Of a stretch of DNA of 64,000 bases, positions 49,023-62,548 are shown piece by piece; within the stretch, counting starts at the first letter, position 1, and each line of letters starts with the position of its first letter. The position numbers were made by a program, and so were the translations under genes. The DNA is from Otis tarda (lineage: Eukaryota; Chordata; Aves; Otidiformes; Otididae): positions 45,114,001-45,178,000 of the forward strand of contig CM048553.1 of the NCBI GenBank assembly GCA_026413225.1, read 5' to 3'. The notes under the pieces are model-generated. The model was not told where the DNA came from. It made no database searches and was given only the letters and a program-made list of their open reading frames with translations.

Positions 49023-52000
49023 AGCCTTTGCCTGCAGAAAAACCGAAAAGTCCTGAGTCATCACAATGAATTGCAAGCTGCTGGCTGCAAATCTGGGGAC
49101 TGAATTCCCACCTATGTTGGCTGCACGTATTGCAAATGAAACTTTGCTGACATCGCTGTATTTCACCATGTGCTAAACCGTGAGTTTCTCCTATGGTTTT
49201 CTTTTCTTTGGAGGCTTCCCCTCCCTGCCTTTGGTCGTGCCTATAGTGTGCACCAAGAGCTAAGTCTGGCACAATTAGTCCTCTGGCCATCATGCTCAGG
49301 GACACATGGAGACTTGGTTCTTGCCTACACACCTAGGTTTTGGACTTTTTACCCTGCAGAAACCAAAGATGGGTGGGGGAATGCAGTTGAGCTCTAGGTC
49401 TGGGGCATGTACCTGGCAGCTCAAAAGCATTGTTGGATCCTTCCTTTTAACCCTTGTTAAGGTCACACTGGTACCACTCAGTGTCTCTGGAGTCACTGTG
49501 AAGCTTTGCACTCTTTTAATCTTAAGTGATGGCTTTTCCTCCGAAACCATCTAAGCAGTGCTCGCCCAGAGGAATGGAGACAGCGAGGGCACCATCTGCA
49601 GTTCCTGAGGGCTGGTCCAGCTTTGCAGGTAACCTATATGCTGGGAAGAGGTGATTTTTTTTTCAGGTTATTGAATAGGGATGCGCTTGGCATGATGGAG
49701 CGTAGGAGTTCGCTTCCCCTCAGAGCTGCCCCATCGGCACTTGTCACCTCCTTTGGCGCAGACCCTGTCAGCTCACAGGCACCGTTCAATTTATTTCCTC
49801 TGCTCTCTATCAGAGGATTTGCTGCTGTTTGCAGAGAGCTGCTCTGAAGCATTTGGGGAGCTGTAGTTTTACCCGGCATGTTTGCCAGCTGCTCGAGGCA
49901 ACCGTTTCCTTCCCAGGCTGTGGCAGCCCCAGCACGTTGGGGCGGTGGGCTTTGCTTTTGGATCAGTGCTGCCATCCCTATGTGGACTGCAGCAGTGGCA
50001 CATCCGTGTGGGACGGGAACCTGCCCTTTGCTTGGCCTCCCGCTCCGTCTGCGACTGGGAGTGCTCGAGGGACGGCGTGTCAAGGAGCTGGTAATAGAAA
50101 TAAATGAAGGCAAACCCCCCTCCTGTAGTCCACAGAGGCTATTTTTGGTGGAACTATTTTAAGGGTTTCTCTCCTGGCATTCCACATCCTGACATTTCAG
50201 CACATTTCCTTCACCTACTGTCTGCGTTAATGGGTTTTCAGCTACCGATCATCCCTATCAAGCCACTGCAGTGATTCTTTGCGCCCTATCTGTGTTGTAC
50301 ACCGAGTGTCATCAGCACCTTTTATTTATAAAACAATAAATCCAGGAATAAAAGGGGCGTTTCCGCTCTCCCTCTGCCCCCAGCGCTTGAGAGCTACAGC
50401 ATCATTTTAGTATTCTCTGTACGGTGCCTTAGTCAAGCAAAACACACTTTGTGCAGAAGCTGTTTAATAAATAAAATAAAAACGTGCTCCAAAGTGACCC
50501 ACATGGCAGGGGTAATTTAGTATGCTGCTCTTCATGCTTTCTCTCTTACTTCTGCTGTTTACAGATATTTTTTTCTCATCTGTTTGCATAGGGAATAGAT
50601 GCTGACACTGTCCTTTTCATGAATAAATCTCTTTTTGGCATGTTGGCCAGCACAATAAAAAAATTATCAAACAAATAAGAGGCTGAACCTGCAACCTTTT
50701 CTCATGAAAGGAAAACCTGTTCCTGGGCCAGCTCCCTGGCTTGCCAGAGGCTCTTCGTGTAGGAAGAGCTGCTCGCATGAGCTACGCTTACGAGGTCTCA
50801 GGATTTTTGTGCTGCAGAATTTGACTGTCAGCCAAAGCTGGAGGTGGCTCAGCAAAGGGAATAAAGGTAGGCGTCAGAGACCAGTCTCAATTTCCTTTTC
50901 CTCTGCCACCTGGCATTGGCATTCACTGGAGGGGCTAAAGGTTGCTGTAAGTTATACCGTGGCTTAAGGTCTTGGTGGTATGGTTTGCCTCCAAAACAAG
51001 AACGATGCCCATGGTAGCTCTTCCAGCAGCAGAATTAGGGGGCTCTGACTGAAATCTTGAGGAGGAGATTGAATGCAAGGAGGGAGAGATGCTTCTCATG
51101 CAGCCCACAGGTGCGCTGAGGAACCTGCTATCTCAGGACATGGTGCCTCCGAAGTTACATGGATTGCAAAGTAGATTGATGGGAAGAAGTCCTCACAAAG
51201 GCTGTTAAATATGAAGGCAGCACCTCAGCCTCAGGTACCCTCTGAGCTGTCGGTGTCTGGAAGCTGAGTGTGTCTAACAGGGAAGCACTATGCTATGTTG
51301 CTCCTCTGCCATTAGCTGTGTGGACCTTTCTCCAGCCTGCTGTGTCTGTCTTCATGTTCAGAGCTAAAATCAATAATTTCCAATTGCGAGTTACGGTATT
51401 TTCACTTAGCTACATCCCAGTAAGCAAATGACGAGGAATGGTCAGGACATAGCCCATATTGCCGTACACTAAGCTTCCCTCTTCCTTCCTGCCTTCAGTG
51501 GGAGAGGAGTCGTACCCATCCTTGTGCAGGTGTTGAGGGACCAGCGCAAGATGGATGCTTATAATCTGCATCCTCACCAGCTCAGCGGGAAACAGATTCC
51601 CTGGCCAGACCAACCAGCCTGGCTTGGAAGTGCCACCCAGCTTCAGACAGAGGATTTTATGTACGGATCAGGAGCTTGTATAGGACAACATCTGAGAGGC
51701 AGTAGAGATGTGCAGCTGAGGTTGTCCTCAGCACATCCTTGCTGCTGGGCAGTGCAGGAGGTCCCTAAGCGGGGTTGCAGTAAGTGCAAGGCGTCTTCCC
51801 TCTGTGGGAGAGGTGCCTTCTCAGGGGTTTCAGCCCAGAGAGCATCCATGGGATGTCTGCTGCCTTGTGCCCAAGCTCTCCCACACCTTTTGCCAGATTA
51901 TTCCTCAGCGTGGTGAGGAACAGCTTCAGCTTTCTCAGCCTTTCAGAAGGGGAAAATTGTGTTCCCAGAGACAGTTCCCGGTTCACAGGGTTGAGGACGC

Positions 52001-53069
52001 TGGCTGCCCAAAGGTGGAAATAACAGGATAGAAAATATGTGTACAAAGAACTATTTTTGTTGATGGCTGAGGTGTATTAGGTGCAATAATAAAGAGTTAA
52101 AAATTAATATGTCTAACCCAGGCTCCCTGTAGCCCTGGCTCCCACTATGCTGAAAATGGTATCAGCATAAGTCTTTTATATGCTGGAGCCTAGAAGGTAA
52201 GCAAAACTCTTCTTGATATCTTCCTTCACTCAAGCAAGAATAGTCAAAAGGCCTTTGTGTTGTGCCTGGTGAGGAAATGATAAAAACAACTGTGTCTTCA
52301 GCCAAGAAAAGCCTCGCAAGGGTAAAGATGCTAGGATTTCAGCTAAACAGCAGAAAGGGACTTTGGTATGAATAACTTCATAGGCGAATATGCTAATGTT
52401 TGCAGCAAACGTGGTGCTGCCAGCTAGTGTTGTCAAGTGCATCCAACAGCAACGAGCAGTGTGTGGACACCAGTGCTGACATGTATCGGTGGTTAGTAGA
52501 CTTTTAAAGGGTAACCAAGCAAACACCAGCCAAAGTCCTGCAAAATAATGCCAGTTTTACAGAGCCAGAGATACAAGGCAGATTATTTAATAGGAAAAAG
52601 GGAAATAAACCCCACAAGGCAATAATTCAAGCAGTCTAAGTTGACTGGATGTATGTTAGAAGGGGAGGCTAATTGAAGAGACATTTCTCCAAATACCCAA
52701 AAAGCCAACAAAAAGAAGAGTCTCCTGCCTTCTGCGTTGCCACCAAAGGTCTTCAAGCACTGCATTAAGTTCAGGAGCAGAGCCATCAGAGTCCTCCTGT
52801 ACAGGACAGAAACAGGGCCCCAGATCTGACTTGCTGTCCAGAAAAATCTGTCTTCTTCCTCTGAGAGGGCAACCAGGGCCCCTAAGAGCATGAAGGAGGT
52901 TAGTCTCGGTGGCTGTGTCCAAGGCCAGAAAGCTACTCTCGTTTCTCCTTGCTTCCTCTGCCCCTCTGTGTAACACACTTATCTCTATATGAAGCACAGG
53001 ATGTTCATGTTTGCCTGAAGCATATCTTTCAGAAAGACTTTAATAATTCATTGAAATAATTAAGGGTGA

Positions 53070-53480
53070 GGAAATCCATAACTTTCTGTGGCAGTTGGCT
53101 CTCAGTGCCCATCAAGCCTTGTGCTAAAGATGTGTGCCACACTTCCGATCTGAATGGGTCTGAGCTCACCATCCAGTCTTTGATACTTACTGTCCCTTTC
53201 CTCCAAGAGGTTAAAAGAGCTCTTTAATACCCAGTATTTTTCCTCCCTTAGAGTGCTTGTCTGCTGTCTATCAAATCATTCCTAGGTCTTCTTTCTGATG
53301 AGCTAAACAGATTGAGCTGCCAGCCTTTCACCAGAGAATAGCTCTCTAGTTGTCCGGTTGGTCTGGGGCTCTTTTCTTTATATGCTTGCTGACTTTTTCC
53401 AAATATTTCTGGTAATATGGATGTCAGAAGTACACTCACTATTTCCACGTTGGTTTCACTAGTGCTGCATACATATGTGC
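53070..53480 (-). mobile_element. ancient CR1 LINE fragment (diverged, amniote-type)
   Basis: On the + strand this tract follows the reverse complement of old turtle/crocodile-type CR1 in order. The phrases include AGAGGTTAAAAGAGCTCTTT and TAATACCCAGTATTTTTCCT, then GATGAGCTAAACAGATTGAG, GGGGCTCTTTTCTTTATATGC, and GGTTTCACTAGTGCTGCATAC. The match comes from memory of the family and not from a search. Divergence is high and the protein frame is lost. The copy is clearly older than the 62.5 kb element and of a similar age to the one at 9.0 kb. A T-rich tract follows at 53489. Confidence 0.75.
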
Positions 53481-53488
53481 TTAGTTCC

Positions 53489-53501
53489 TTTTTTTTTTTT
53501 T
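53489..53501. repeat. poly(T) tract, 13 T
   Basis: Homopolymer next to the ancient CR1 fragment at 53070-53480. Confidence 0.95.
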
Positions 53502-56500
53502 CCAAATAAAATAGCCCTTTCTTCCTTAGCCATTGGGGTCCCTGGATTTCTCTGGAGGACCCATTCCAGGCTGCAAACCTCTTTTTTTTTTGTAAGAGCA
53601 ACTAGCATCTGCTGCTTCTAGATGTGTTGTATGTTACTGAAAGAGACCCTCCAGTCCAAGCCAGCAGGACTGCTCCATGCATACCCGCATGTCATGTGTT
53701 CCCCTGACCATTTTTGATCGGTGAAGTGTTGTGTATGTGAGACAGCCTGGGCAGACATGGCTGGGGTGGTACACTCAGCGTGGGACTTCAGAAAGGGAGA
53801 GTCCCAAGGGTCAAGTGTGCCTCTGTCTGATCCCATGATCAAGGGATCTCAAGGATCCCAAGAGGTTTGTGTTCAGTGTAGGGGTGGTGAGTGCCTCCAC
53901 AGCCAATGTCCATCAAATAGCCAGAGTTTTTTGAAAGAAAGATGTGGTTCCAGGTTATTTTTGGCTTGCTGTCTGGTTTTGCACTGCCTACATCAATATT
54001 CTGCCCTGATCAGTGAGGAGGCTGACCCAAATGGTTTTGATAAAAGAGCATTTAATAGGAATAACACTTCTGTTTGAGTTTTGGCCCTCTGAAGCCAGGA
54101 TATGGACATGCAAGCCTCAAGGAGGCCTGCGCTCAGCCATCCCGTACTTACCCAGAGGACGTGTCAGCCCTGCCACCCATCTGATCTCACTGCACCTTAT
54201 CTTGCACTGCTTGCCCCTGTGGCCACCATATCATTTTCAGGGTACAGATCCCTCCTTCTCAGATTTTGGGGCTGACTCACCCAGTCTTTGATGCGAGGCC
54301 AGTTCAGTGAGTTGTTCTGGCACTTACTTAATCTTGGCCAGTTTTTTTTCAGTGTCTATTGTGAAAGAAAGGGATGAAAGTGAGGGCATAGATGTAACAA
54401 CTTTTAAAAAATTCCCTTTCTCTTAAACGAGACCAGCCAGCATACACAAAGTGTGTGAATACCCAGAGCAGAATTGAGCACAGAGGGCATCGCACCATGT
54501 CCGTATCACCCAGGGAAGGATGTTTTTGAACAGACATGGTTTCTGGGAGTCTAGAGGGACCTTGCAGGACTGGTGGATTCAGAGCTGGTTTACGTCTTTG
54601 GGTCTCAGGAAAATAATTGGGAGTGTGGCTTGGGATCACAGCTGGAGAGTGCAGCTCTTTTCAGGAAAAAAGGAACAGTTTGCTCTGTGGAAAACCACAA
54701 GAGATAATGAGGGAACAAGTTTTGAGAAATTATGTGCTGAAAGCTTTTCAAATTACATTCATTTACACCAAGACATCTCTTCCAACATCCAGGAGATGAT
54801 CTGCATGAACATGTTGGTGATTGCACAATCAATGAGGGCCACACATGAAGCAAAGTCTTTGCCAGTTCCATTAGGGATAATGGCATTAGGGAGGAATCCC
54901 GAGCAGGGCTAATTACTCAGTGTTTAGTAGGCCTGGTTATGCAAGCTGCCAAAAAAGTAGTGAATGTGAGTACCTGGAAGGAAGGACTTTTCTTTATTAT
55001 GATTTTGTTGTTGTATTGCCATCATGCATTTGTTTGGTTGCAGAGGAGATACGTGTGCTGCTTATTTTCCTGAATTGATGTACAAAAGGAATAAATAAAG
55101 CTCAGTGAGATGAAGTGAGGAAACATGGGCAAGTCAATAAATCACAAAGTCATTAAGAGTGGGAAGCAGATTTTGTATTGGATTGTGAAATGCACAGGAA
55201 GTCACTGAACCCTCCTGCACATGCGGATGAGTACAGTCACATGTGTATTGAGAGATGAGCCATTGCATTTTGAAGATTAATATTTAGTGAGTGAGCATCA
55301 TAAAAGAAGAATTTATAGGAGTCAAAACTAAAGGCCGTGAAGAGGTAATTGCTCACTTTGACCACAGACTTTGCAATGGAGCAGGCTGGTTTCCATACGC
55401 GGTGTCATTTGCTGGCTCATTCCTTTGTGGTGGGTTGTGGTGGTGAGGAGCTGTGGAGGAGCAGGACAGTGCTGTAGGCCAACCTTTGTCACTTCTCTTG
55501 CTCCAACCAAGTGAGAGGAGGTGGTGGAGAAGAAGGGTGTAAGAGGAGTCTCAGAGCCCATACCAGCTGGATTAAAGTAGGGTAGGTAAACAAGGAACAG
55601 AGCCTATGGAGCACCTAGGTTCTTGAGAGAGACCGATGTGCATAGTTCACACGGGGACCAGTGACATATGGGTGTGCAGCTTGTCAAAAGGAAATTAAAA
55701 GCAACAGCCAATAGAGTAAAATGCTTGCAGTTGGTGAGGAGGTTATCTCAAAAGGCACCTTACTACCAGGTCATAGTAAGGGTATTTCTAGTTATCAGAG
55801 AATGTTTTAGAAAGGAAGTAACACAGGCATAAGGTAAGCAACTGGATAAAGAAGGCTGTCAAAGACAGCCTTAAGAAGTACAGGTGGTCTCCAAACCAGG
55901 GGAAGCAGAAGAGTATGACCTCTGCAATTAGATGCAAAACAGTGGTGAAAGAAACCAAAATGGATTTTGTGGAATAATTTACTAAAAGGCGTAAAACCCA
56001 ACAATAAAACCTTCTTCAACTGCATCAAGTGGAGGCTGCTTGCCAGCAAACACGTAAGGCCAACAGATGACCATGGGGTAACGGGACCACTTAGAGATGA
56101 CAGGACCAAAAGAGTGGAGGCAGATGAGCCCTCTGTGCTGGTGTTTGCTGGAGAGGAGCCTCGGGACGCCTCCCACGCCTCTTATGGGGACTGTGGGGCT
56201 AGTGAATATCATCATCATCTTCGTCACTGACAGAGTGCCTTAACTTTAGTGCAGGCCCCATAGTGCTATGTGATATATAGAGACAATAATAAGGAAAAGT
56301 CTGTTCTTGCCCCCAGATTTTGCAGTCTAAGACAACAAACAGCAGAGGCATACAAACAGTATCCAAGACTGGATTTGATTCTTCTGTGAGAGGTGGTTTC
56401 ATGTCTCGTCTGTTCCAGCACACGCCACCAGGATTAACATTTGGGTGGAAAGCCCCTTCAAGCCCACATTCTTCTCTGCAGCTCTGCTGCCTGACTGGTT

Positions 56501-59500
56501 TTTTACTTGTACAGTGGATTATTCCTACTTTGTTCTTGTGTTTATTGGATTGCATCTCCTGCTGGAGAAAAGATCCCAGGTTCACCAAGACAGTTTTGAA
56601 CTCTGACTTCAACTTGCGGCCTACTTGTGAAGCCATTTAGTTTGGGCTTATCTGCAAGTGAAATACAGGTCTAAGATATTAATGAAAATATGAGGAATTA
56701 CCGTTTTTGAGCTGACAGCCTGGCTGTTGTGCCCTGAATGGGCTGTCCTGGCAAGGAAACTTGGAATGGTTCTTCTTTGTTGGGATTTGTTTGCTCCTGT
56801 TTGCTAATTAGAGTGAAAGCCCATTGCTCGAGGTTATAGAATCAGCTGATAACTTGTTTGTGGGGTTTAAAAAGATTAAATCAAACAAGGAAGCTGCTGA
56901 ATGTGCATTTAAAACTGAACTTCTGGTTTAGCATTTGGACAGTAGTGGTCTATAATGTGATGATTAAAATGGAAGATGAGAAAATACATTGCTTTGAAAG
57001 ATTTAATCAGTTATTTCCATAGGAACATGTCAGGGAATCAAGGACACTTGATTTCTCTTCATTGTTCTGCATAACTGAATATATTTGGGTCATTATATCT
57101 GAATAATCAGAATAACATTCTTAAAAACAAAAAGGGAGTAGTGATAGCAGCATACGATTAAGTGTGGCTTGTTTCTAATCTTCTGGAAAATCAGATTTAA
57201 CAATTTTCGGAGTCCTTTTTTCCATTGATGAACCGAGGATTTACATAAGTAATGTCTATTAACGCATGTAAATACCCCTTGCCTCAATGGGAGCCGACAA
57301 TGGGAAAATAAATCCTGCCTGCAGCCCATTCTGTCATATGAATCGAGCCTATGAATGGTACGGTTTTGTGGTGGGGTATTGGCTGGGGTGGGGAACACAG
57401 CCAACATTCATATAATAGGTTTTCATCTCTGAAGGCAAATGTCAACATCAATTTACCTCCAGGATAAGTGAGACCTCCGGAGGGATCTCAGCCCTGTGCG
57501 GAGAGGTCACAGCATGAATCCATTGCCCACATTTTAGCAGATGTGAGAGTGGGCTGGCAGGCACACAGGGAAAGGCCAAGGAGTAGAACACGGTCCAAAC
57601 TGGGGTATTTTCTGAATGTGGAAGACGAAGGTTCAGTGATTAGAAATTAAGTTTGCTGGCCTGGGCACTGAGGGACAGTTGTAAATAAGTTTCAGTAGCT
57701 GCTTTCTCTGTTAGTAAAGCAAAACATGTAAACACATCCTAGATGGCCATCCATCAGAAAGACATTTTACATCACATACATTTTATGAATATTAGATAAT
57801 GGAAGAATGTAACAAATAGTCATTTTTTTTTCTCTCTTGGATACCAAATAATTGTTATTAGTATCTGTCAAATAAATAATAGGAATAATTTAACAAGACA
57901 TCACTGTTGTGCAAGAAACGATATCCTGTTCCATTAAGCTTTCGAGTCAGCTATTGTATGAAGATAATAAATACAAGGAGCAGCTACAGCAATTATGTCC
58001 TAGAAATCTACTTCGAGTGGTGTGCTGCTTTAAGAAAAGCAGACTGTTCTGACTCTCCGTATGCCATGCAAATGAAAGGCTAGAATGCACAATACGTGTA
58101 AAATCTTTGGCTCATGTCAACAGGTGTGGCTTCCGCTGTTTCAGCTGTGCTTTGTATACAGTGCCCTTCTGCATATGGTGATTATATATACACACACGCA
58201 TTACTAGCTCCATCTTCTTAATAAAAGTGTATGTGACCTCATCTTGTCAATTTGTCCTCTCTGATAACTTTTGAGCCTTCTTTAGCTAAATCTACCAGAG
58301 GTCTTGTAGGTAGGTTCTACAAATCGGTATGAAAATAGGGGACTAGGAAGGGAAAAGTTTTTCTGTCCATGAAGCCAGCATCTGTCTGTGCCTTGCGTCT
58401 ACAGGAAATCCAACTTAACACTGTTGGTCAGAGAGCCACTGGCGAAAAGAAAGGAATAAGGTGAAATATTAGATTAAAAGGATTTCAGTGGTCACTTTGA
58501 GGCGATGTTCCTCGAAGGTGTTGGCCTCCTGCTGCAAAACGGGGCACACTCATCTGCTCACAGACTCAGGATTGCATATGAAATCATTAACAACATTGAT
58601 CTTTCTACATTCCTGCTTGTGCCTCATTATTTATTCAATCAAAATATCTTGGCAAATATTATTGTTTAAAACGACTAGTTAGGTCTACGGAAGTTGTTCT
58701 GATTACAGAAGGCATGGGGGTCATTACCTTTTACTGAAAAGACCTGATATTTTCTGTGATAAAACATTTTTTCCTGAATATAGAAAAATATTAAGTATTT
58801 GTGTTAAAGTTTTCTGTGCTGGATGTTTACTACTTTCTGGTATTTTTTCTCAGAAACAGCTGGGGAAAAACATACATCCCTCAGCTGAAATGTGAAAGCT
58901 TCAAGGTAGGGGCTGGCAATTCATTTGCAGCCAAGTCCTTGTGTCAAGAACTTTTTACCATCCCCATCCCAGACTTGTATAAAGTACAAGAATATGAAAA
59001 AAAACCAACCCAGAACATTATGGGCTGCGTCTGCCTATTACTTGTCCTACTGAATGGCTAAAAATCTCCCCGAGGACCAACCTCACACAATGTGCCACAA
59101 TATTACCTTCCAGGACCTCGGTGACTGCACTACAGGTGCACAGAGCACCCGAGCATGGTCAAGCTCAGGGTCACTGGTGGTGATGGACTTCACTCAACGC
59201 TTACCAGCAGTGCCTGCATAAATGAGATAAAAAGGAAACAGCATCTCTCTGCAGTGCTCTCAGCAGCTCTGCTCCCGCTGCTGGCCCCCAGGGAAGAGAG
59301 ATGGGCATCCAGAGCTTGCAATGGACTCCCACATCCATAACTTCTGCTGTTCCCCAGCTATGAGCATCATCTAGGAACCTCACCTATCTCATCCTCTTCT
59401 GCTTCTGGTCCACAAAAGCTTACCGCTGTTAGCAGTCACTTGGCTGGCTCCAGTGTCACAGGTTTATGCTGTGAATATTGAAGTTCCCACCAACCCAAAG

Positions 59501-62500
59501 GAACCACATGGATGTTGTCTGATGCTAAATGACAGGATTAATTTTTTTAACATGTTTCTTAGAAAAAGAATGTAGAAGACTACATGAAAAAGCTACTCTC
59601 TTAAAGCTAATAAAGGAAATGCCTGAAACCTTGAAAGCTGCCAGAACTAAGGCAGTCCAGGCAACTCTCATTTGACTCTGTTGTATATCTACAGCATTGC
59701 GTGGCCAAATTGTGTTCTGTGAAGGATAACTGGGTTACTGAATGCAATGGGTCAGCGTTGTACACAGCCTGGGTTTGCTTTTGGACTGAATCAGAGCTGT
59801 GGAGCAAGCTGAGCATTTCTCTGCATCTCATTTCTTACACCAGCTGGAGCATGTGTTGGTTGCACATGGGACATGGTGCTGTGGGCAGAAAAAGGCCTCT
59901 TCTACGGTGTAGCCAAAGCCTCACCTGAGATCTCACCCTAGCCTTTTTTCTGCCACAAAATCCCTTTGTGATGGTGAAAAGGTGCAGGAACCAAGCTTTT
60001 CAGAGACGGCATTTTGCATGTTGCGGTACTCAGCTTGAAATCTCGGGACTGGGCTTGCAGGAGTACTTGGCATGCACAGTCATATCTGAAATCAATAGAA
60101 GCTATTTTCTGAGCATATGAAGTGCTGTAGAAAATATGATGTAGTATGAAATGATAAGCCTTAGGTATTTCAAACCTTCCACCCTGAATTAGCGGGTAGT
60201 TTGGACCATACACTCAATGTGTCTTGGTTCTCTATGCGTAACCATCTCGTCTGATAATTCATCTCACCAGAAGCACCGTGGGAGTAAGTTAAATGTTTGT
60301 GAAACACTGATACTGCACGCTGCAGCAAAGCACAGGAAGGCATGAATAATTCTGCTTTCAGAGCAGGGTGTGAACTGTGTGCAGTAAATGAGACAGTCAT
60401 GCATTGGTGATGAGGACGAGCAGGATTTTGAGGAGCAGTTTGTGAGGGAGGGGTCAAGCAGAAAAAAACCCAGTAGTATAGTGGGGTAATTAAAGATGTT
60501 TCATTATCCACATGCCCATAGGAAGTGGTAGCATTTGCTCAGACAACCACGGAAAATTAAGGACTCATTTAGGAGATCTCATGTGATACACTTCACCAAT
60601 TGCTTCGGTATTTGTAGAATTGAGGTCTGAGCACATCCCCTTGGTCTAAGATAATATGATTGCCTCAATATTGATATTTTACATCAGATGAAAATCTGAC
60701 ATTTTGTTTTGAAGAGCACTGAGGTACAAATACCGCCTCCGCCAGCCAATGCTAGATAGCCTTCTGCAACTAGTATTTCATACGTAGTTAAATGGTGTGG
60801 AAATGGGGAAAACCTGAAAACGCACCCTAAAAAACCATGCCAAAACTCTGTGGAAGGGCGTTGCTGTACTACAGAGATGCTGTTTGCCTACAAACAATTT
60901 TAGTTCATTATTCATCTCCTTTTGTTTTCCTCATACAACCTGGAATTTCATTAAATGTAAATTAAAAAAAAGGAAAAATAAATAAAGAGAAAAAGAATAA
61001 AAAGGAGCACTGTATGGATGTCTTTACCTGAGATAAGGTGTGGCTGAGAAGCTTTCCTTCCCAGCCAGATTTTCTGGTGGATTTGCCCACTGTTTTGAGA
61101 ACATGAAAAAATGAGGCACATGTAAGACCCCCTACCAAATTAACATTTTCAGCTCAGTTTTCAGGGGCATAAAGTAATTGCCAGCTGAAGGTCTGTCTCC
61201 AGTAAGATATTTATTCCACCTAGTAAAGGAGGACACAAGCCTGGTAAGGCTGATGAGGCTGTTGACTTCCGTTCTCGTATCAGCTCTTGCCCCAAATAGT
61301 GGCACATTGCAGAAATGTAATTGGACAAAATGACAATAATGTTTTCCAATATTTGCTCCAAATACACAAAATGCAAATTATTTTGAAAGAGATGAATAGT
61401 GTGTTGAGAAGCACCATTCAATTAAATAACTGGTTGTAAGCGTCTTTTTTTTATTAAAATGAAGCAATTGTAAATAACAGAATGATATTTAAATGAAATG
61501 GTATATAAGAGGAGTAAGAAAGATTTGCAAGAAACATTTGTAATTGCATTATCTCTAAGTAGAAAATGTATAAATTATGATGAATAATACAAATGTATCC
61601 TGATATAAAACGGAAATGTTTGATCAAGATGCTGAATATGTAAGGATTAAGTTCTTTTTATTGAGGAAATTTCTCCTGGCTGTATGCAATATTCATAAAA
61701 TGTGTTACAACTTTATAAACAGAAAAGATATTTGTTAAAATGCACATTTGGTATGGAAGGTGTATTTTAAATATTTAATAAAACAATTATGCTGTATTAA
61801 CAGTATGTTCTTTATTTCTTAAATTAAAAATTCACTGGGATTTTTATCCCTCCCATCTTTATTTGACATAGCTTTTATTAGAATTATTCTCTATATATTT
61901 TCAAAAACAGCTGAAGAGTGCTAATTATTTACATATACATTTAAGAATAGCTGTGATTTGTGTTTCAAATGTGTTACATACATGCACAAAACACCTCAGT
62001 ATTTATTACCCAAAGAGTCTTCACATTCTATGACTGTCTAACTGGGAATATAGCATGTAAATTTGCTGCTGCTTACATGTACCTGTGATGAAAACAGCTG
62101 CCTATGTGAGGAGAGGAGAGGTGGGAGACAGCCAGCAGCTGAGGAGCAGTAGTGGTTGCCAAGGCCGGAGGACACCAGCTCTCTTCATTGTATTACCTCC
62201 CAACACTTGCCAGCACCCGAGCCCTGGTTGTTAGATGAAATTAGGCAGTACTTCATCTAGGCAGTATAGAAAAATCTTTCCCTCCCCTTCCACCAAGGAC
62301 GTTTCCTTATAGACCAACTATAAGGCTGCTGAGATGTAGGTGCTGGAGCACGAGGCTTCACCTTCCCAGAGCAGGCTGGTCAGTGATTAAAGCAAACCTG
62401 TTGTCATTCTGAATATTGCCATCATTTAAAATGCAGATCTAACTTTTTCTGGACCTGTATGAAACTCAGTGACACTTGACACTGCCCTCTAGCACAAAGC

Positions 62501-62548
62501 CGCACAAATCAGTTGCTTGCAGTGAAGCAAGCCACTGGGACCTGCTGA
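53502..62548. other. non-coding DNA, one candidate plus exon
   Basis: No gene is recognised apart from the 58854-58905 candidate. Three AT-rich parts look like constrained regulatory DNA by texture: 56.76-57.35 kb, 57.85-58.2 kb (with the octamer ATGCAAAT near 58068) and 61.43-61.95 kb (many ATTA/TAAT and TTTAAAT motifs). Texture is weak evidence. Confidence 0.5.
58854..58905 (+). other. candidate 52-nt open exon, plus strand
   Basis: A textbook acceptor (TACTTTCTGGTATTTTTTCTCAG) is followed by 52 bases. One frame reads NSWGKTYIPQLKCESFK and ends exactly at CTTCAAG before GTAGGGG, a fair donor. If the donor is not used, the same frame stays open for about 50 more codons to a stop at 59059-59061, so a terminal exon is also possible. 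Strand agrees with the right-hand base asymmetry. There is no family recognition. Confidence 0.22.

Larger units (their letters stand above)
45286..53069. other. non-coding DNA, one candidate plus exon
   Basis: G- and T-rich on the + strand relative to the left half. GC-richer stretches at 47.0-47.6 and 49.6-50.1 kb carry long minus frames (172 and 159 codons) of unremarkable composition. The candidate exon at 48552-48648 and two repeat pieces are listed separately. Nothing else is recognised. Confidence 0.55.

Noticed and set aside
49634-50113. 159-codon minus frame
   Set aside because: Ser/Pro/Ala-rich, unrecognised, overlapped by three plus frames. Consistent with chance in a GC-richer patch.
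52139-52196. Plus-strand exon ending at AGAAG before GTAAGCAAAA
   Set aside because: The donor is good, but all frames contain stops between the nearest acceptor and the donor.
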